Assembly: GCA_035557475.1 (NCBI GenBank)
Contig: DATMDV010000413.1
Location: 1-14,175 of the forward strand
DNA: 14,175 nucleotides
Direction of reading: 5' to 3'
Source of the DNA: JALOLG01 sp035557475
GTDB taxonomy: Bacteria; Actinomycetota; Acidimicrobiia; Acidimicrobiales; Ilumatobacteraceae
In this document: one piece after another, positions 5,807 through 12,604 of the stretch
How positions within the stretch are numbered: position 1 is the first letter of the stretch
Layout of the letters: each line of letters begins with the position of its first letter
Notes under the pieces: model-generated
What the model was told of the DNA's origin: nothing
Seen by the model: only the letters and a program-made list of their open reading frames with translations
Databases searched by the model: none
Made by a program: the position numbers and the translations under genes

Positions 5807-6597
5807 GACAGCCAGCGCTTGCGGCGCTTGTAGTGCTTGACGTCCTTGAACGACTTCTTCGCACCCTCCTCGCCGTGAAGGCCGAGGTAGAACTCTTTGA
5901 CGTCGTCGTCGGCGAGGAGCTTGCGCGGGTCGCCGTCCATCACGATCTTGCCGGTCTCCATGATGTAGCCGTAGTTGGCGATCGAGAGCGCCATCATCGC
6001 GTTCTGCTCGATCAGCAGCACACTGGTGCCGAGCTTGTTGATGTCGACGACGATGTCGCGGATCTGCTCGACGAGCTTCGGCGCCAGCCCGAGCGACGGC
6101 TCGTCCAGCACGAGCAGTTTGGGTTCCGACATCAGCGCCCGGCCGATGGCGAGCATCTGCTGCTCACCGCCCGACAGGTAGCCGGAGACCTGCTTGCGAC
6201 GCTCTTTGAGGCGCGGGAACAGCTCCATCACGCGCTCGTACGCCGCCGCGGTGACGGACTTGTCCTTGACGCTGATGCCCCCGCAGATCAGGTTCTCGTC
6301 GACCGTCAGCTCACCGAAGACGCGTCGCCCTTCCATCACCTGGGTGATGCCGGAGCTCACGATCTCCGACGGCTTCTTGCCGTTGAGAGCGACGCCGTCG
6401 TAGGTGATCGAACCCTTGGTGATCGTGCCGTCGTGCACGTCGAGCAGCCCGGTCACAGCGCGCAGCGTGGTCGTCTTGCCGGCTCCGTTGGCACCGAGCA
6501 GGGCGACGATCTGACCGTCGGGCACCCGGATCGACAGGCCGCGCAGGACGAGGATCACCTCGTTGTAGACGACCTCGACGTTGGCGAGTTCGAGCAC
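5803..6597 (-). CDS. livF: LivF-type ATPase of a HAAT (branched-chain-type) ABC importer
   Basis: The 264-residue product is the second ATPase. It has Walker A GANGAGKT (35-42), signature LSGGEQQ (141-147), Walker B LLVLDEP (161-167), PSLGLAPKLV, and LIEQNA (195-200), where LivF proteins have Gln-Asn instead of the usual switch His. Standard LivF proteins are about 235-240 residues and end near EFYLG; this one continues for about 25 residues as a strongly basic tail (KKSFKDVKHYKRRKRWLS). The start is GTG 6597, preceded by GGGGG about seven bases upstream; it gives the family N-terminus (LELANVEVVYNEV). It lies 94 bases after the binding-protein gene, across a strong hairpin. Its partners are LivG and the two permeases. 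Confidence 0.93.
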   Translation of the reverse strand: MLELANVEVVYNEVILVLRGLSIRVPDGQIVALLGANGAGKTTTLRAVTGLLDVHDGTITKGSITYDGVALNGKKPSEIVSSGITQVMEGRRVFGELTVDENLICGGISVKDKSVTAAAYERVMELFPRLKERRKQVSGYLSGGEQQMLAIGRALMSEPKLLVLDEPSLGLAPKLVEQIRDIVVDINKLGTSVLLIEQNAMMALSIANYGYIMETGKIVMDGDPRKLLADDDVKEFYLGLHGEEGAKKSFKDVKHYKRRKRWLS

Positions 6598-6628
6598 GTT
6601 GGAGCCCCCGGTGGATCAATGGTGGTGG

Positions 6629-6660
6629 GATGGTGGGGCCGATCGCTCGGCCCCACCATC
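6629..6660. terminator. Perfect 14-bp stem-loop between the binding-protein gene and livF
   Basis: GATGGTGGGGCCGA (6629-6642) and its exact reverse complement (6647-6660) flank the loop TCGC. It lies 31 bases after the binding-protein stop codon on the minus strand. There is no T tract on the minus-strand side (CCACCACC follows), so it is not a classic intrinsic terminator. Known examples in ABC operons suggest a partial terminator or a 3' stabiliser giving more binding protein than ATPase. Confidence 0.75.
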
Positions 6661-6691
6661 GTTGTGTCGATGAGATATCGCGCTGAGGGCG

Positions 6692-8170
6692 TCAGCCCTC
6701 CGGCACGTAGCAGGCCTGCTGGAAGTCGTGGTTCGCCGCCGTGTCGGAGACGAACGGTCCCTCCAGCAGGGTGAAGCCGGTGCCGGCATCGTCGTCTGAC
6801 ACCGTGCCGGCCGGGGTGAACTTCGTCATGTCGACGTCGTACATGTAGGACTCACGCACGATGTAGTCGTTCGGGTCACCCGAGAACGTCTGATTGGGCG
6901 AGAGGCCCTTGAAGTCGATCTCGAGGTCCGGATCCTTCGCCGCCGCCACGACGCCGGCGCGGGTCAGGTCGCCATTGGCGGCGGCCTTCTCCAGGATCTG
7001 CTGGGTGGCGTACCCCTCCGTCCAGGCGACGATGTACACGTCCGACACCGGCGCGGTGGGCCGCTTGGCCCGCATTCCCTCGACCATCTCGGTCATGCCC
7101 GGCACGTCGGCCGAGTTCCAGAGCTGGGTGTACGTCGAGTGCGTGTACAGCTCATCGAGTGCCGGCCCGAGGTCAGTGGCCAGCAACTGGAAGTTGTACG
7201 TCGGCGAGTTACCCGACCACTGGGCGCGCAGGCCCTGGGCGTAGGCGCCGCCCATGATCTCGGCGAGCGTCGTCGGGTTGACCGTCGCCCACACCAGATC
7301 GGGCTGGGCGTTGACCAGCTCGGTGATCACCGGCGTCTGGTCGGAGCCGGGGACCACGGCACCCTCGCCGTCATACACGACCTCGAGGCCGAGCGCTTCG
7401 GCGGCCAGCTTGGCACCGGCTGCGCCGTCCTGGCCGTACTCACCCGGGAAGCCGATGATCGCCACCGTCGACGCATCGTTGGCGCCGGCGAGGTACGTGA
7501 GACCGTTCATCGATTCGTAGCAGTAGCTGGTGTACAGCTCCAGCACGTTCTCGCCGATGGCCGGATCGGCCCAGCCGGAGTACCACGACAGCGGGATCGC
7601 CAGCAGGTCGTCGGCGAGCAGCGCTTCGGCGGTCGCCGCGGTGTGCGGGGAGCCCGTCGACTGGCTGAACATCAACACGCCGTCGGCGCTCTCAGCCGCC
7701 ATCTCCTCGTAGTTCTCGAGGTGGGTCGGCACGTCGTACCCATTGTCGAGCACGACGAGCTCGACCTGGCGGCCGGCGATGCCACCGTTCTCGTTGACGA
7801 TTTCCCAGTACGCCTCCTGGCCGTCGACGATCTGGGTGACGAGTGGGGCGAAGATGCCCGACAGGTCGGCGTTGAGGCCGATCCTGATCGTGTCGTCGGT
7901 GACGCCGAAGTCGGTGGCGATCTCCGTCGGCTCAGCTGGCTCGGTGTCGGCTGGCTCGGTGTCGGCCGGCTCGGTGTCGGCCGGCTCGGTGCCCTCCGGC
8001 TCGGTGTCGGACGACGGAGTGGTCTCCACGGACGGCGTCGTCCCCGTTGCGCCAGTGGTATCGCTCGCGGCGTCGTCATCGTCGTCGCCACCGCACGCTG
8101 CCGCGACCAACGCCAATGTCACGAACGGAACCGCGACCTTGACCCATTTTCTCGTGGTGAGTTTCTTCAT
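6692..8170 (-). CDS. Lipoprotein substrate-binding protein of the HAAT ABC importer (Peripla_BP_6 type)
   Basis: The 492-residue product starts with a lipoprotein signal: basic MKKLTTRKWVK, a hydrophobic stretch, then VAAAC with Cys26 as the predicted lipidated residue. A long acidic, Thr/Pro-rich linker (about 27-88) contains repeated EPADT units and should tether the domain to the membrane. From about residue 92 (TDDTIRIGLNADLSG) the protein is a type I periplasmic-binding fold of the LivJ/LivK superfamily (NENGGIAGRQVELVVLDNG, IIGFPGEYGQDGAAG, DLVWATVNP). The frame is open far upstream, but ATG 8170 has an AGGGGG ribosome site four bases before it and gives the proper signal peptide. The ligand may be an amino acid, an aromatic acid or another organic acid; the sequence alone does not decide. 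Confidence 0.92.
   Translation of the reverse strand: MKKLTTRKWVKVAVPFVTLALVAAACGGDDDDDAASDTTGATGTTPSVETTPSSDTEPEGTEPADTEPADTEPADTEPAEPTEIATDFGVTDDTIRIGLNADLSGIFAPLVTQIVDGQEAYWEIVNENGGIAGRQVELVVLDNGYDVPTHLENYEEMAAESADGVLMFSQSTGSPHTAATAEALLADDLLAIPLSWYSGWADPAIGENVLELYTSYCYESMNGLTYLAGANDASTVAIIGFPGEYGQDGAAGAKLAAEALGLEVVYDGEGAVVPGSDQTPVITELVNAQPDLVWATVNPTTLAEIMGGAYAQGLRAQWSGNSPTYNFQLLATDLGPALDELYTHSTYTQLWNSADVPGMTEMVEGMRAKRPTAPVSDVYIVAWTEGYATQQILEKAAANGDLTRAGVVAAAKDPDLEIDFKGLSPNQTFSGDPNDYIVRESYMYDVDMTKFTPAGTVSDDDAGTGFTLLEGPFVSDTAANHDFQQACYVPEG
7938..8010. repeat. 15-bp tandem repeat in the linker of the binding protein
   Basis: Five in-frame copies of GGCTCGGTGTCGGCC-like units start at 7938, 7953, 7968, 7983 and 7998 (the fourth has GCCCTCC at its end, the last is partial). 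On the minus strand they encode the DTEPA/TEPEG repeats of the lipoprotein linker. Copy number could vary between strains. Confidence 0.88.
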
Positions 8171-8174
8171 GTAT

Positions 8175-8180
8175 CCCCCT
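8175..8180 (-). promoter_or_regulatory. Ribosome-binding site of the binding-protein gene
   Basis: AGGGGG on the minus strand ends four bases before ATG 8170. It fixes the start at the signal peptide and excludes the upstream part of the same open frame, which lies inside livM. Confidence 0.75.
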
Positions 8181-8192
8181 GTGGTGGGTTTG

Positions 8193-8213
8193 GGGGCACC
8201 GCTGAGATGCCCC
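8193..8213. other. GC-rich hairpin between livM and the binding-protein gene
   Basis: GGGGCA (8193-8198) pairs exactly with TGCCCC (8208-8213) across nine bases. It lies in the 71-base gap, 22 bases before the binding-protein start. It could shield the 5' end of a processed binding-protein mRNA or attenuate; the stem is short, so caution is needed. Confidence 0.45.
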
Positions 8214-8241
8214 ACATCTTGTGGATAGGACGTCGAGACGT

Positions 8242-9501
8242 TCAGTAGCTGAAGGGCCACCGCTTCCAATAGTTGCGCACCTTGACCCAGATCCCATAGA
8301 GCCCGAGGGGCTCGAAGATCAGGAACACGATGATCAGCACTCCGTAGATCACGAGGTTCCAGTCGAACACATTGAGCGCATATCCGGGTGTCTGGGTCGC
8401 GATCGAGACCGGTCCGAGGTCGTCGGGTCCTTCGGTGAGGATCGCGTCGGCGACGGAACCGACCGGTCCGCCTTGCTCGATGCGATCCGACAGCCAGACC
8501 GTGAACTGCTCCACCAGGTTGGGCCCGAGGACGACGAAGAACGTGCCGAGCATGACGCCCGACACGGTGCCGACGCCGCCGATGAGGAGGATCGCGATGA
8601 ACTCCACCGACAGCACCAGGCTCCACTGGGTGGCGGGGAGCTTGCCCGCCAACGACGCGAACAGGACTCCGGCGACACCGGCGAAGAACGAGCTGGTGGC
8701 GAACGCGATCATCTTGTACTTGAACTCTGGGACGCCCATGACCTCGGCCGCGATGTCACGATCGCGGATGGCCTGCAACGCGCGTCCGGTCCGCGTCCGG
8801 GCGATGTTCTTGGCGATCAGGATGAACACGAGCAGCAACACGCCCAGGAAGAGGTACTGCTTCTGCGTGTCGGACACGTCGAACCACAGCCAATGACCGT
8901 CGTTGTCGACGTCGACGAGCGGCTTGTCTTCCTTCCACAGCCGGATGTCGTAGGTCGGGAAATCGCGGCCGAGGCCCGGATCACCGGCCAGCTTCTTGCC
9001 CCAGTTGGTGTTGCCGAGATGGATGCCGACGAAGACCAGCCCGAGCGTCACGATGGCCAGGTAGAGGCCGCGAAGGCGCACCGCCACCGGCGACACGATG
9101 ATGCCCACGAGGGCAGCGCCGACCCCGGCGCCCGGCAGCCAGATCCAGATCGGGAGCCCCCACCCCCACAGGCCGCCACCCGGCGAGCCGCCCAGCACGG
9201 CGCCCGTGTAGGCGCCAACGCCCATGAAGAAGGCGTGCCCCAACGACACCTGCCCGGCCATGCCCGTGAGGATGTTCAGGCCGAGCGCGGCGATGGCGAA
9301 GATGAACACCGTCGCCATCGGACGCAACCAGTTGCCGTCGCCGAGGAAGCGGACGAACGGAAGCTGGTCGATGACCGGCAGCGAGAACGGCATCAGGAAC
9401 ATGATCGACACCGCGAGCAGGGCGACGACCTTCTTGGTGTACGTCGGCAGCATCTGCGATTCGGACTCGTAGGACGTGTAGAAGTTGGGCCGGCGGTACA
9501 T
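8242..9501 (-). CDS. livM: LivM-type permease of the HAAT ABC importer
   Basis: The 419-residue membrane protein has the LivM layout. A cytoplasmic N-terminus of about 25 residues is followed by many hydrophobic segments (starting at about 25-45 and 60-80), the LNILTGMAGQVSLGHAFFMG signature (75-94), and the EAA-like coupling loop ARTRTGRALQAIRDRDIAAE (234-253), which docks on an ATPase. EPLGLYGIWVKVRNYW at the C-terminus is characteristic. Two long polar loops (about 163-215 and 335-375) stand out; the first contains DVDNDGH. ATG 9501 lies three bases after the livH stop, with GGAGGG eight bases upstream inside the livH end. Together with LivH it forms the transmembrane channel. E. coli LivM is of similar length (about 425). 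Confidence 0.93.
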   Translation of the reverse strand: MYRRPNFYTSYESESQMLPTYTKKVVALLAVSIMFLMPFSLPVIDQLPFVRFLGDGNWLRPMATVFIFAIAALGLNILTGMAGQVSLGHAFFMGVGAYTGAVLGGSPGGGLWGWGLPIWIWLPGAGVGAALVGIIVSPVAVRLRGLYLAIVTLGLVFVGIHLGNTNWGKKLAGDPGLGRDFPTYDIRLWKEDKPLVDVDNDGHWLWFDVSDTQKQYLFLGVLLLVFILIAKNIARTRTGRALQAIRDRDIAAEVMGVPEFKYKMIAFATSSFFAGVAGVLFASLAGKLPATQWSLVLSVEFIAILLIGGVGTVSGVMLGTFFVVLGPNLVEQFTVWLSDRIEQGGPVGSVADAILTEGPDDLGPVSIATQTPGYALNVFDWNLVIYGVLIIVFLIFEPLGLYGIWVKVRNYWKRWPFSY

Positions 9502-9504
9502 CGG

Positions 9505-10575
9505 TCACACCCTCCGGATCTCGGGAGTGCCGAACAGGCCGTACGGCCTGACGAGGAGACCGATGATCATCACGATGTAGGGGACGATCACGGGGTAACC
9601 GGCGCCGAGGATGTCGGTCTGGCCGGACAGGTACTGGCCGGCGTAGATCTCGGCGAGCCCGACGAGCAGGCCGCCCACGAGCGCCCCCTGCACGGAGTCG
9701 AGGCCGCCGAGGATCACCGCCGGCAGCGCCCGGAAGGCGACGAACACGGTCTCCTGATCGACCGACCCGGTCTGCTTGACCGGCGGTTGGACGGCGAAGA
9801 TGCTGCCGATCGCGGCCAGCACCGCACCGGCGGCCCAGGCGATCGCGAACACCCGCCCGATGTTGATGCCCTGCGCCATCGCCGCTTCCTGGTCCTGGGC
9901 GACGGCGCGCATCGCGATCCCCATCCGCGAGCGGTAGAAGAAGTACACGGCGACGAACGCCATCGCAGCGGTGGCCATCGCCGCGATGTACGACCAGTTG
10001 ATGTCGGCGCCGCCGATGCTGAACGACCTGTTGCCCCACGGCACCGCCAGCGAACGGAACTGGATCTTCACGGTGTCGATGGCGAACACCCGCAGGACGA
10101 TCTCCAGGCCCAGCGTGATCACCGCCACCGAGAACAGCGGCTCGCCGATCATCGGGCGGATCGTCAGTCGCTCGATGACGAGGCCGAGCAAGGCGACGAA
10201 CACCAGCGCCACGACCACCGACAGGATCCAGGCCAGCCAGTGCGGCTCGATGCTGGCAATCGGGTTCTTGACCGTCGTGAACGGGATGTGGTCGTCGACG
10301 ATGAGGAACGACAGGAAAAGCGCACCCGCCATCCCCAGCGCACCCTGGGAGAAGTTGACGGTCTGGGTGGCCTTGAAGATGAGCACGAACCCGAGGGCGA
10401 TGATCGCGTAGACCGAACCCAGGGCGAGTGCCTTCATCAGGGTCTGGAAGAACTGCGTCGGATCGGTGATCGCCTCGATGATCAACAGGATGGTGATCGG
10501 CACGAGGGCCGCGCCGAGGAAGAGCAGCGGCAGGTTCTCGGCGGGTCTGAATCGCTTCTGGAGCGCCGCCGTCAT
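9505..10575 (-). CDS. livH: LivH-type permease of the HAAT ABC importer
   Basis: The 356-residue membrane protein matches LivH. It shows ALALGSVYAIIALGFVLIFKA (50-69, family-typical first core helix), TVNFSQGALGMAGA, LVIERLTIRP, the coupling loop RSRMGIAMRAVAQDQEAA (215-232), and the C-terminal AVILGGLDSVQGALVGGLLV and VRPYGLFG. It is about 50 residues longer than E. coli LivH, mostly as an N-terminal extension with an extra hydrophobic segment (17-35). ATG 10575 overlaps the ligase stop as ATGA, so its synthesis is probably coupled to that of the ligase; the Shine-Dalgarno match is weak and distant. With LivM it forms the membrane channel. The frame is open well upstream inside the ligase gene, but that part is an antisense-free shadow of another frame. 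Confidence 0.92.
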   Translation of the reverse strand: MTAALQKRFRPAENLPLLFLGAALVPITILLIIEAITDPTQFFQTLMKALALGSVYAIIALGFVLIFKATQTVNFSQGALGMAGALFLSFLIVDDHIPFTTVKNPIASIEPHWLAWILSVVVALVFVALLGLVIERLTIRPMIGEPLFSVAVITLGLEIVLRVFAIDTVKIQFRSLAVPWGNRSFSIGGADINWSYIAAMATAAMAFVAVYFFYRSRMGIAMRAVAQDQEAAMAQGINIGRVFAIAWAAGAVLAAIGSIFAVQPPVKQTGSVDQETVFVAFRALPAVILGGLDSVQGALVGGLLVGLAEIYAGQYLSGQTDILGAGYPVIVPYIVMIIGLLVRPYGLFGTPEIRRV

Positions 10576-12443
10576 TTGTACATCGACTCCACGAGCTCGC
10601 CGAACCCCTGCATCATCGAGCCCCGCTTCAGCTTCTGCGTGGCGGTGAGTTCGCCGTCCTCGTGGTCGAGCTCCTTCGGGATCAAACGGAACTTGCGGAT
10701 GTTCTCGACACGGGCGAACCGGTCGTTGGTCTGCTTGACGACCTCGCCGATCAGTTCGACGACCTCCGGTTTCTCCGACAGGTCGCGGTACGTCGTGTAG
10801 GGAATGCCGCGGCGCAGGGCCCAGTTGCCGACGGTGTCGAGCTCGATGCCGATGAGCGCCGTGAGGTACGCCTTGCCCTCGCCGACGACCATCGCCTCTT
10901 TGACGTACGGCGACGTCTTCAGGCTGTTCTCGATCTCCGACGGCGAGATGTTCTTGCCGCCCGACGTGATGATGATGTGCTTGATGCGGTCGACGATCCG
11001 CACGTGCGTGCCGTCGACCCACTCGCCGACGTCGCCGGTCATCAGCCACCCGTCGTCGGTGAACGTCTCGGCCGTCTGGTCGGGCTTGTTCCAGTAGCCG
11101 GCGAACACGCCGTCGTGCTTGGTCTGGATCTCGCCGGTGAACTCGTCGATGCGGAATCCGATGCCTTCGTACGGTTCGCCGACCGTGCCGAGCTTCATGC
11201 GGTGCACCATGTTGCCGGTGGCGACCGCCGAGTTCTCGGTCATGCCGTAGAGCTCGTAGACCGGGACGCCGATCCCGATGAAGAACTCGAGCACCTCGGG
11301 GGCGATCGCTGCCGCACCCGAGCTGGCGTACCGGCACCGGCGCAGGCCGAGCCGCTCCCGCATGGCGCGGAAGACAACCAGCCAGCCGATCGCGTAGAGC
11401 AGCCGCGACGTCGCGGTGTGGTCGCCACCATGGGCGACTTTGATGCGGCCGATGCGTCGCCCGAGGTTGAGGCCGAAGTTGAGGGTCTTGCGCTTGAACC
11501 AGCTGGCATCGCTGGCCCTGATCAGCGCGACCGCGTGCAGCTTCTCCCAGATCCTCGGCACGGCGAAGAAGATCGTCGGCTGCACCTCGCGCAGGTTCTC
11601 GTTGACGACGTCGATCGACTCGGCGAAGTTCAACACCGGTCCGGCGCCGACCAACGTCCAGGTCGAGAAGATCCGCTCGGCGACGTGACACAGCGGCAGG
11701 TAGGTGACGATGAGGTCCTTGGGGTTCGGTGGCCCGCCAGGGACGCGGTCCTGGTTGTTGACGATGAGGTTGATCGAGAAGGCGGCGTTCTTGTTGGTGA
11801 GCATCGCCCCCTTCGGTGGCCCGGTGGTGCCCGAGGTGTAGACGAGCGTCATCACGTCGTCGAGCTCGGCGCCGGCCATCGTGTCGGCGACGGCCCCGGG
11901 GTGTTCGCGCTTGTGCTCACGCCCGAGCTCGAGGAAGTTGTCCCAGAACAGCAACCGGTCGTCGTCGGTGCCGATCAGGCCGCGCGGCTCGACGAAGATG
12001 ATGCGCTGCAGTTCGGGGATCCGCTGGCGGTCGATGTGGAACACCTTGTCGACTTGTTCCTGGTCCTCGGCGAGGTGGATCTTGGCGCCGCAGTCACCGA
12101 GCAGGTACTCGACCTCAGCCGTGGGGTTGGTCGGGTACAGCCCGACGGTGATGCCACGCACGGCGACCGTGGCGAGGTCGAGGATGATCCATTCCGGCCG
12201 GTCCTCGCAGTGGATCGAGACCCGATCGCCGGGGACGACACCGAGGGCCAGCAGTCCGTGGGCGGCGTCCTCGATCAGTTCCCACGTCTGTTCCCAGGTG
12301 TACTCGCGCCAGATCCCGAAGTCCTTCTCGCGCATCGACACCTGTTTGGGGCTGCGTTGCGCCCAGCCCCGCGCCAGCGAGGCAACCGTCGTCACCGCCT
12401 CGCGTCGATCGGCAGTGGCCTCGGCCACGTCGGTCACCGTCAT
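10572..12443 (-). CDS. AMP-forming acyl-CoA ligase (long-chain fatty acyl-CoA synthetase type)
   Basis: The 623-residue cytosolic enzyme belongs to the ANL adenylating superfamily and should activate a carboxylic acid with ATP and CoA to acyl-CoA, AMP and PPi. Motifs in order: phosphate loop LVYTSGTTGPPKGAML (200-215), VPRIWEKL (295-302), YGMTENS (399-405), TGDVGEW (469-475), hinge DRIKHIIITSGGKNISPSEIEN (485-506), and the C-terminal lysine region LTATQKLKRG (599-608). Length and the IIITSGGKNISP and LTATQKLKR forms point to the long-chain synthetase branch, not to a PaaK phenylacetate-CoA ligase. ATG 12443 has GGGGGA about five bases upstream; an earlier in-frame start at 12518 would add a basic 25-residue leader and lacks support. 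It heads the liv operon and overlaps livH by four bases. The actual acid could be a fatty, branched or aromatic acid. Confidence 0.92.
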   Translation of the reverse strand: MTVTDVAEATADRREAVTTVASLARGWAQRSPKQVSMREKDFGIWREYTWEQTWELIEDAAHGLLALGVVPGDRVSIHCEDRPEWIILDLATVAVRGITVGLYPTNPTAEVEYLLGDCGAKIHLAEDQEQVDKVFHIDRQRIPELQRIIFVEPRGLIGTDDDRLLFWDNFLELGREHKREHPGAVADTMAGAELDDVMTLVYTSGTTGPPKGAMLTNKNAAFSINLIVNNQDRVPGGPPNPKDLIVTYLPLCHVAERIFSTWTLVGAGPVLNFAESIDVVNENLREVQPTIFFAVPRIWEKLHAVALIRASDASWFKRKTLNFGLNLGRRIGRIKVAHGGDHTATSRLLYAIGWLVVFRAMRERLGLRRCRYASSGAAAIAPEVLEFFIGIGVPVYELYGMTENSAVATGNMVHRMKLGTVGEPYEGIGFRIDEFTGEIQTKHDGVFAGYWNKPDQTAETFTDDGWLMTGDVGEWVDGTHVRIVDRIKHIIITSGGKNISPSEIENSLKTSPYVKEAMVVGEGKAYLTALIGIELDTVGNWALRRGIPYTTYRDLSEKPEVVELIGEVVKQTNDRFARVENIRKFRLIPKELDHEDGELTATQKLKRGSMMQGFGELVESMYK

Positions 12444-12528
12444 GTTTTCCCCCGTGTTCCCCTGTCGAGCCGGCTCCACCCCAGCGCAGCGCCACCGCGA
12501 ACCGAGTTCCGGCGGCACCGACGTCCAG

Positions 12529-12534
12529 AACGTA
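12529..12534 (-). promoter_or_regulatory. Candidate extended -10 element for the ligase-liv operon
   Basis: On the minus strand TGCTACGTT contains TACGTT (fits TANNNT) with a TG one base upstream, as in extended -10 promoters. Transcription would start about 80 bases before the ligase ATG. No TTG-type -35 is present at the usual distance, so this is tentative. Confidence 0.3.
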
Positions 12535-12549
12535 GCAGGCTGAGTCTGC
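12535..12549. promoter_or_regulatory. Quasi-palindrome adjoining the candidate -10 (possible operator)
   Basis: GCAGGCT-G-AGTCTGC is an inverted repeat with seven-base halves and one mismatch. It abuts the candidate -10 of the ligase operon, where a repressor would block polymerase. Short palindromes are common in GC-rich DNA, so this is only a candidate. Confidence 0.28.
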
Positions 12550-12604
12550 CCGACGGGCGGTCGGCGCCACCGGTCGGCCGGGAGCCGGGCATGATAGGGA
12601 GTCG

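Larger units (their letters stand above)
12444..12604. promoter_or_regulatory. Divergent intergenic region between the ligase operon and the acyl-CoA dehydrogenase
   Basis: This 161-base region is the only divergent gap in the window and must hold the start of the minus-strand ligase-liv operon and probably of the dehydrogenase transcript. GC content is high. Toward the dehydrogenase there is GGGAG (12597-12601) three bases before ATG 12605. I see no clear -35 box for either direction and no RNA gene. Confidence 0.6.

Noticed and set aside
6629..6660. Classic Rho-independent terminator ending the transcript before livF
   Set aside because: No T tract follows on either strand, and livF/livG are needed for the same transporter; listed as an intercistronic hairpin instead.
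5833..6774. Plus-strand open frame opposite livF
   Set aside because: It is antisense to a well-supported ATPase gene, with composition typical of a shadow frame.
8221..10800. Very long plus-strand open frame (859 codons) opposite livM and livH
   Set aside because: It lies antisense to two unmistakable permease genes, has His/Arg/Asp-rich low-complexity composition and no family motif. Such frames are expected in high-GC DNA with strong third-position bias.
10572..12443. Phenylacetate-CoA ligase PaaK
   Set aside because: At 623 residues and with IIITSGGKNISP and LTATQKLKR motifs it fits the long-chain synthetase branch; PaaK is about 430-440 residues with different motifs.
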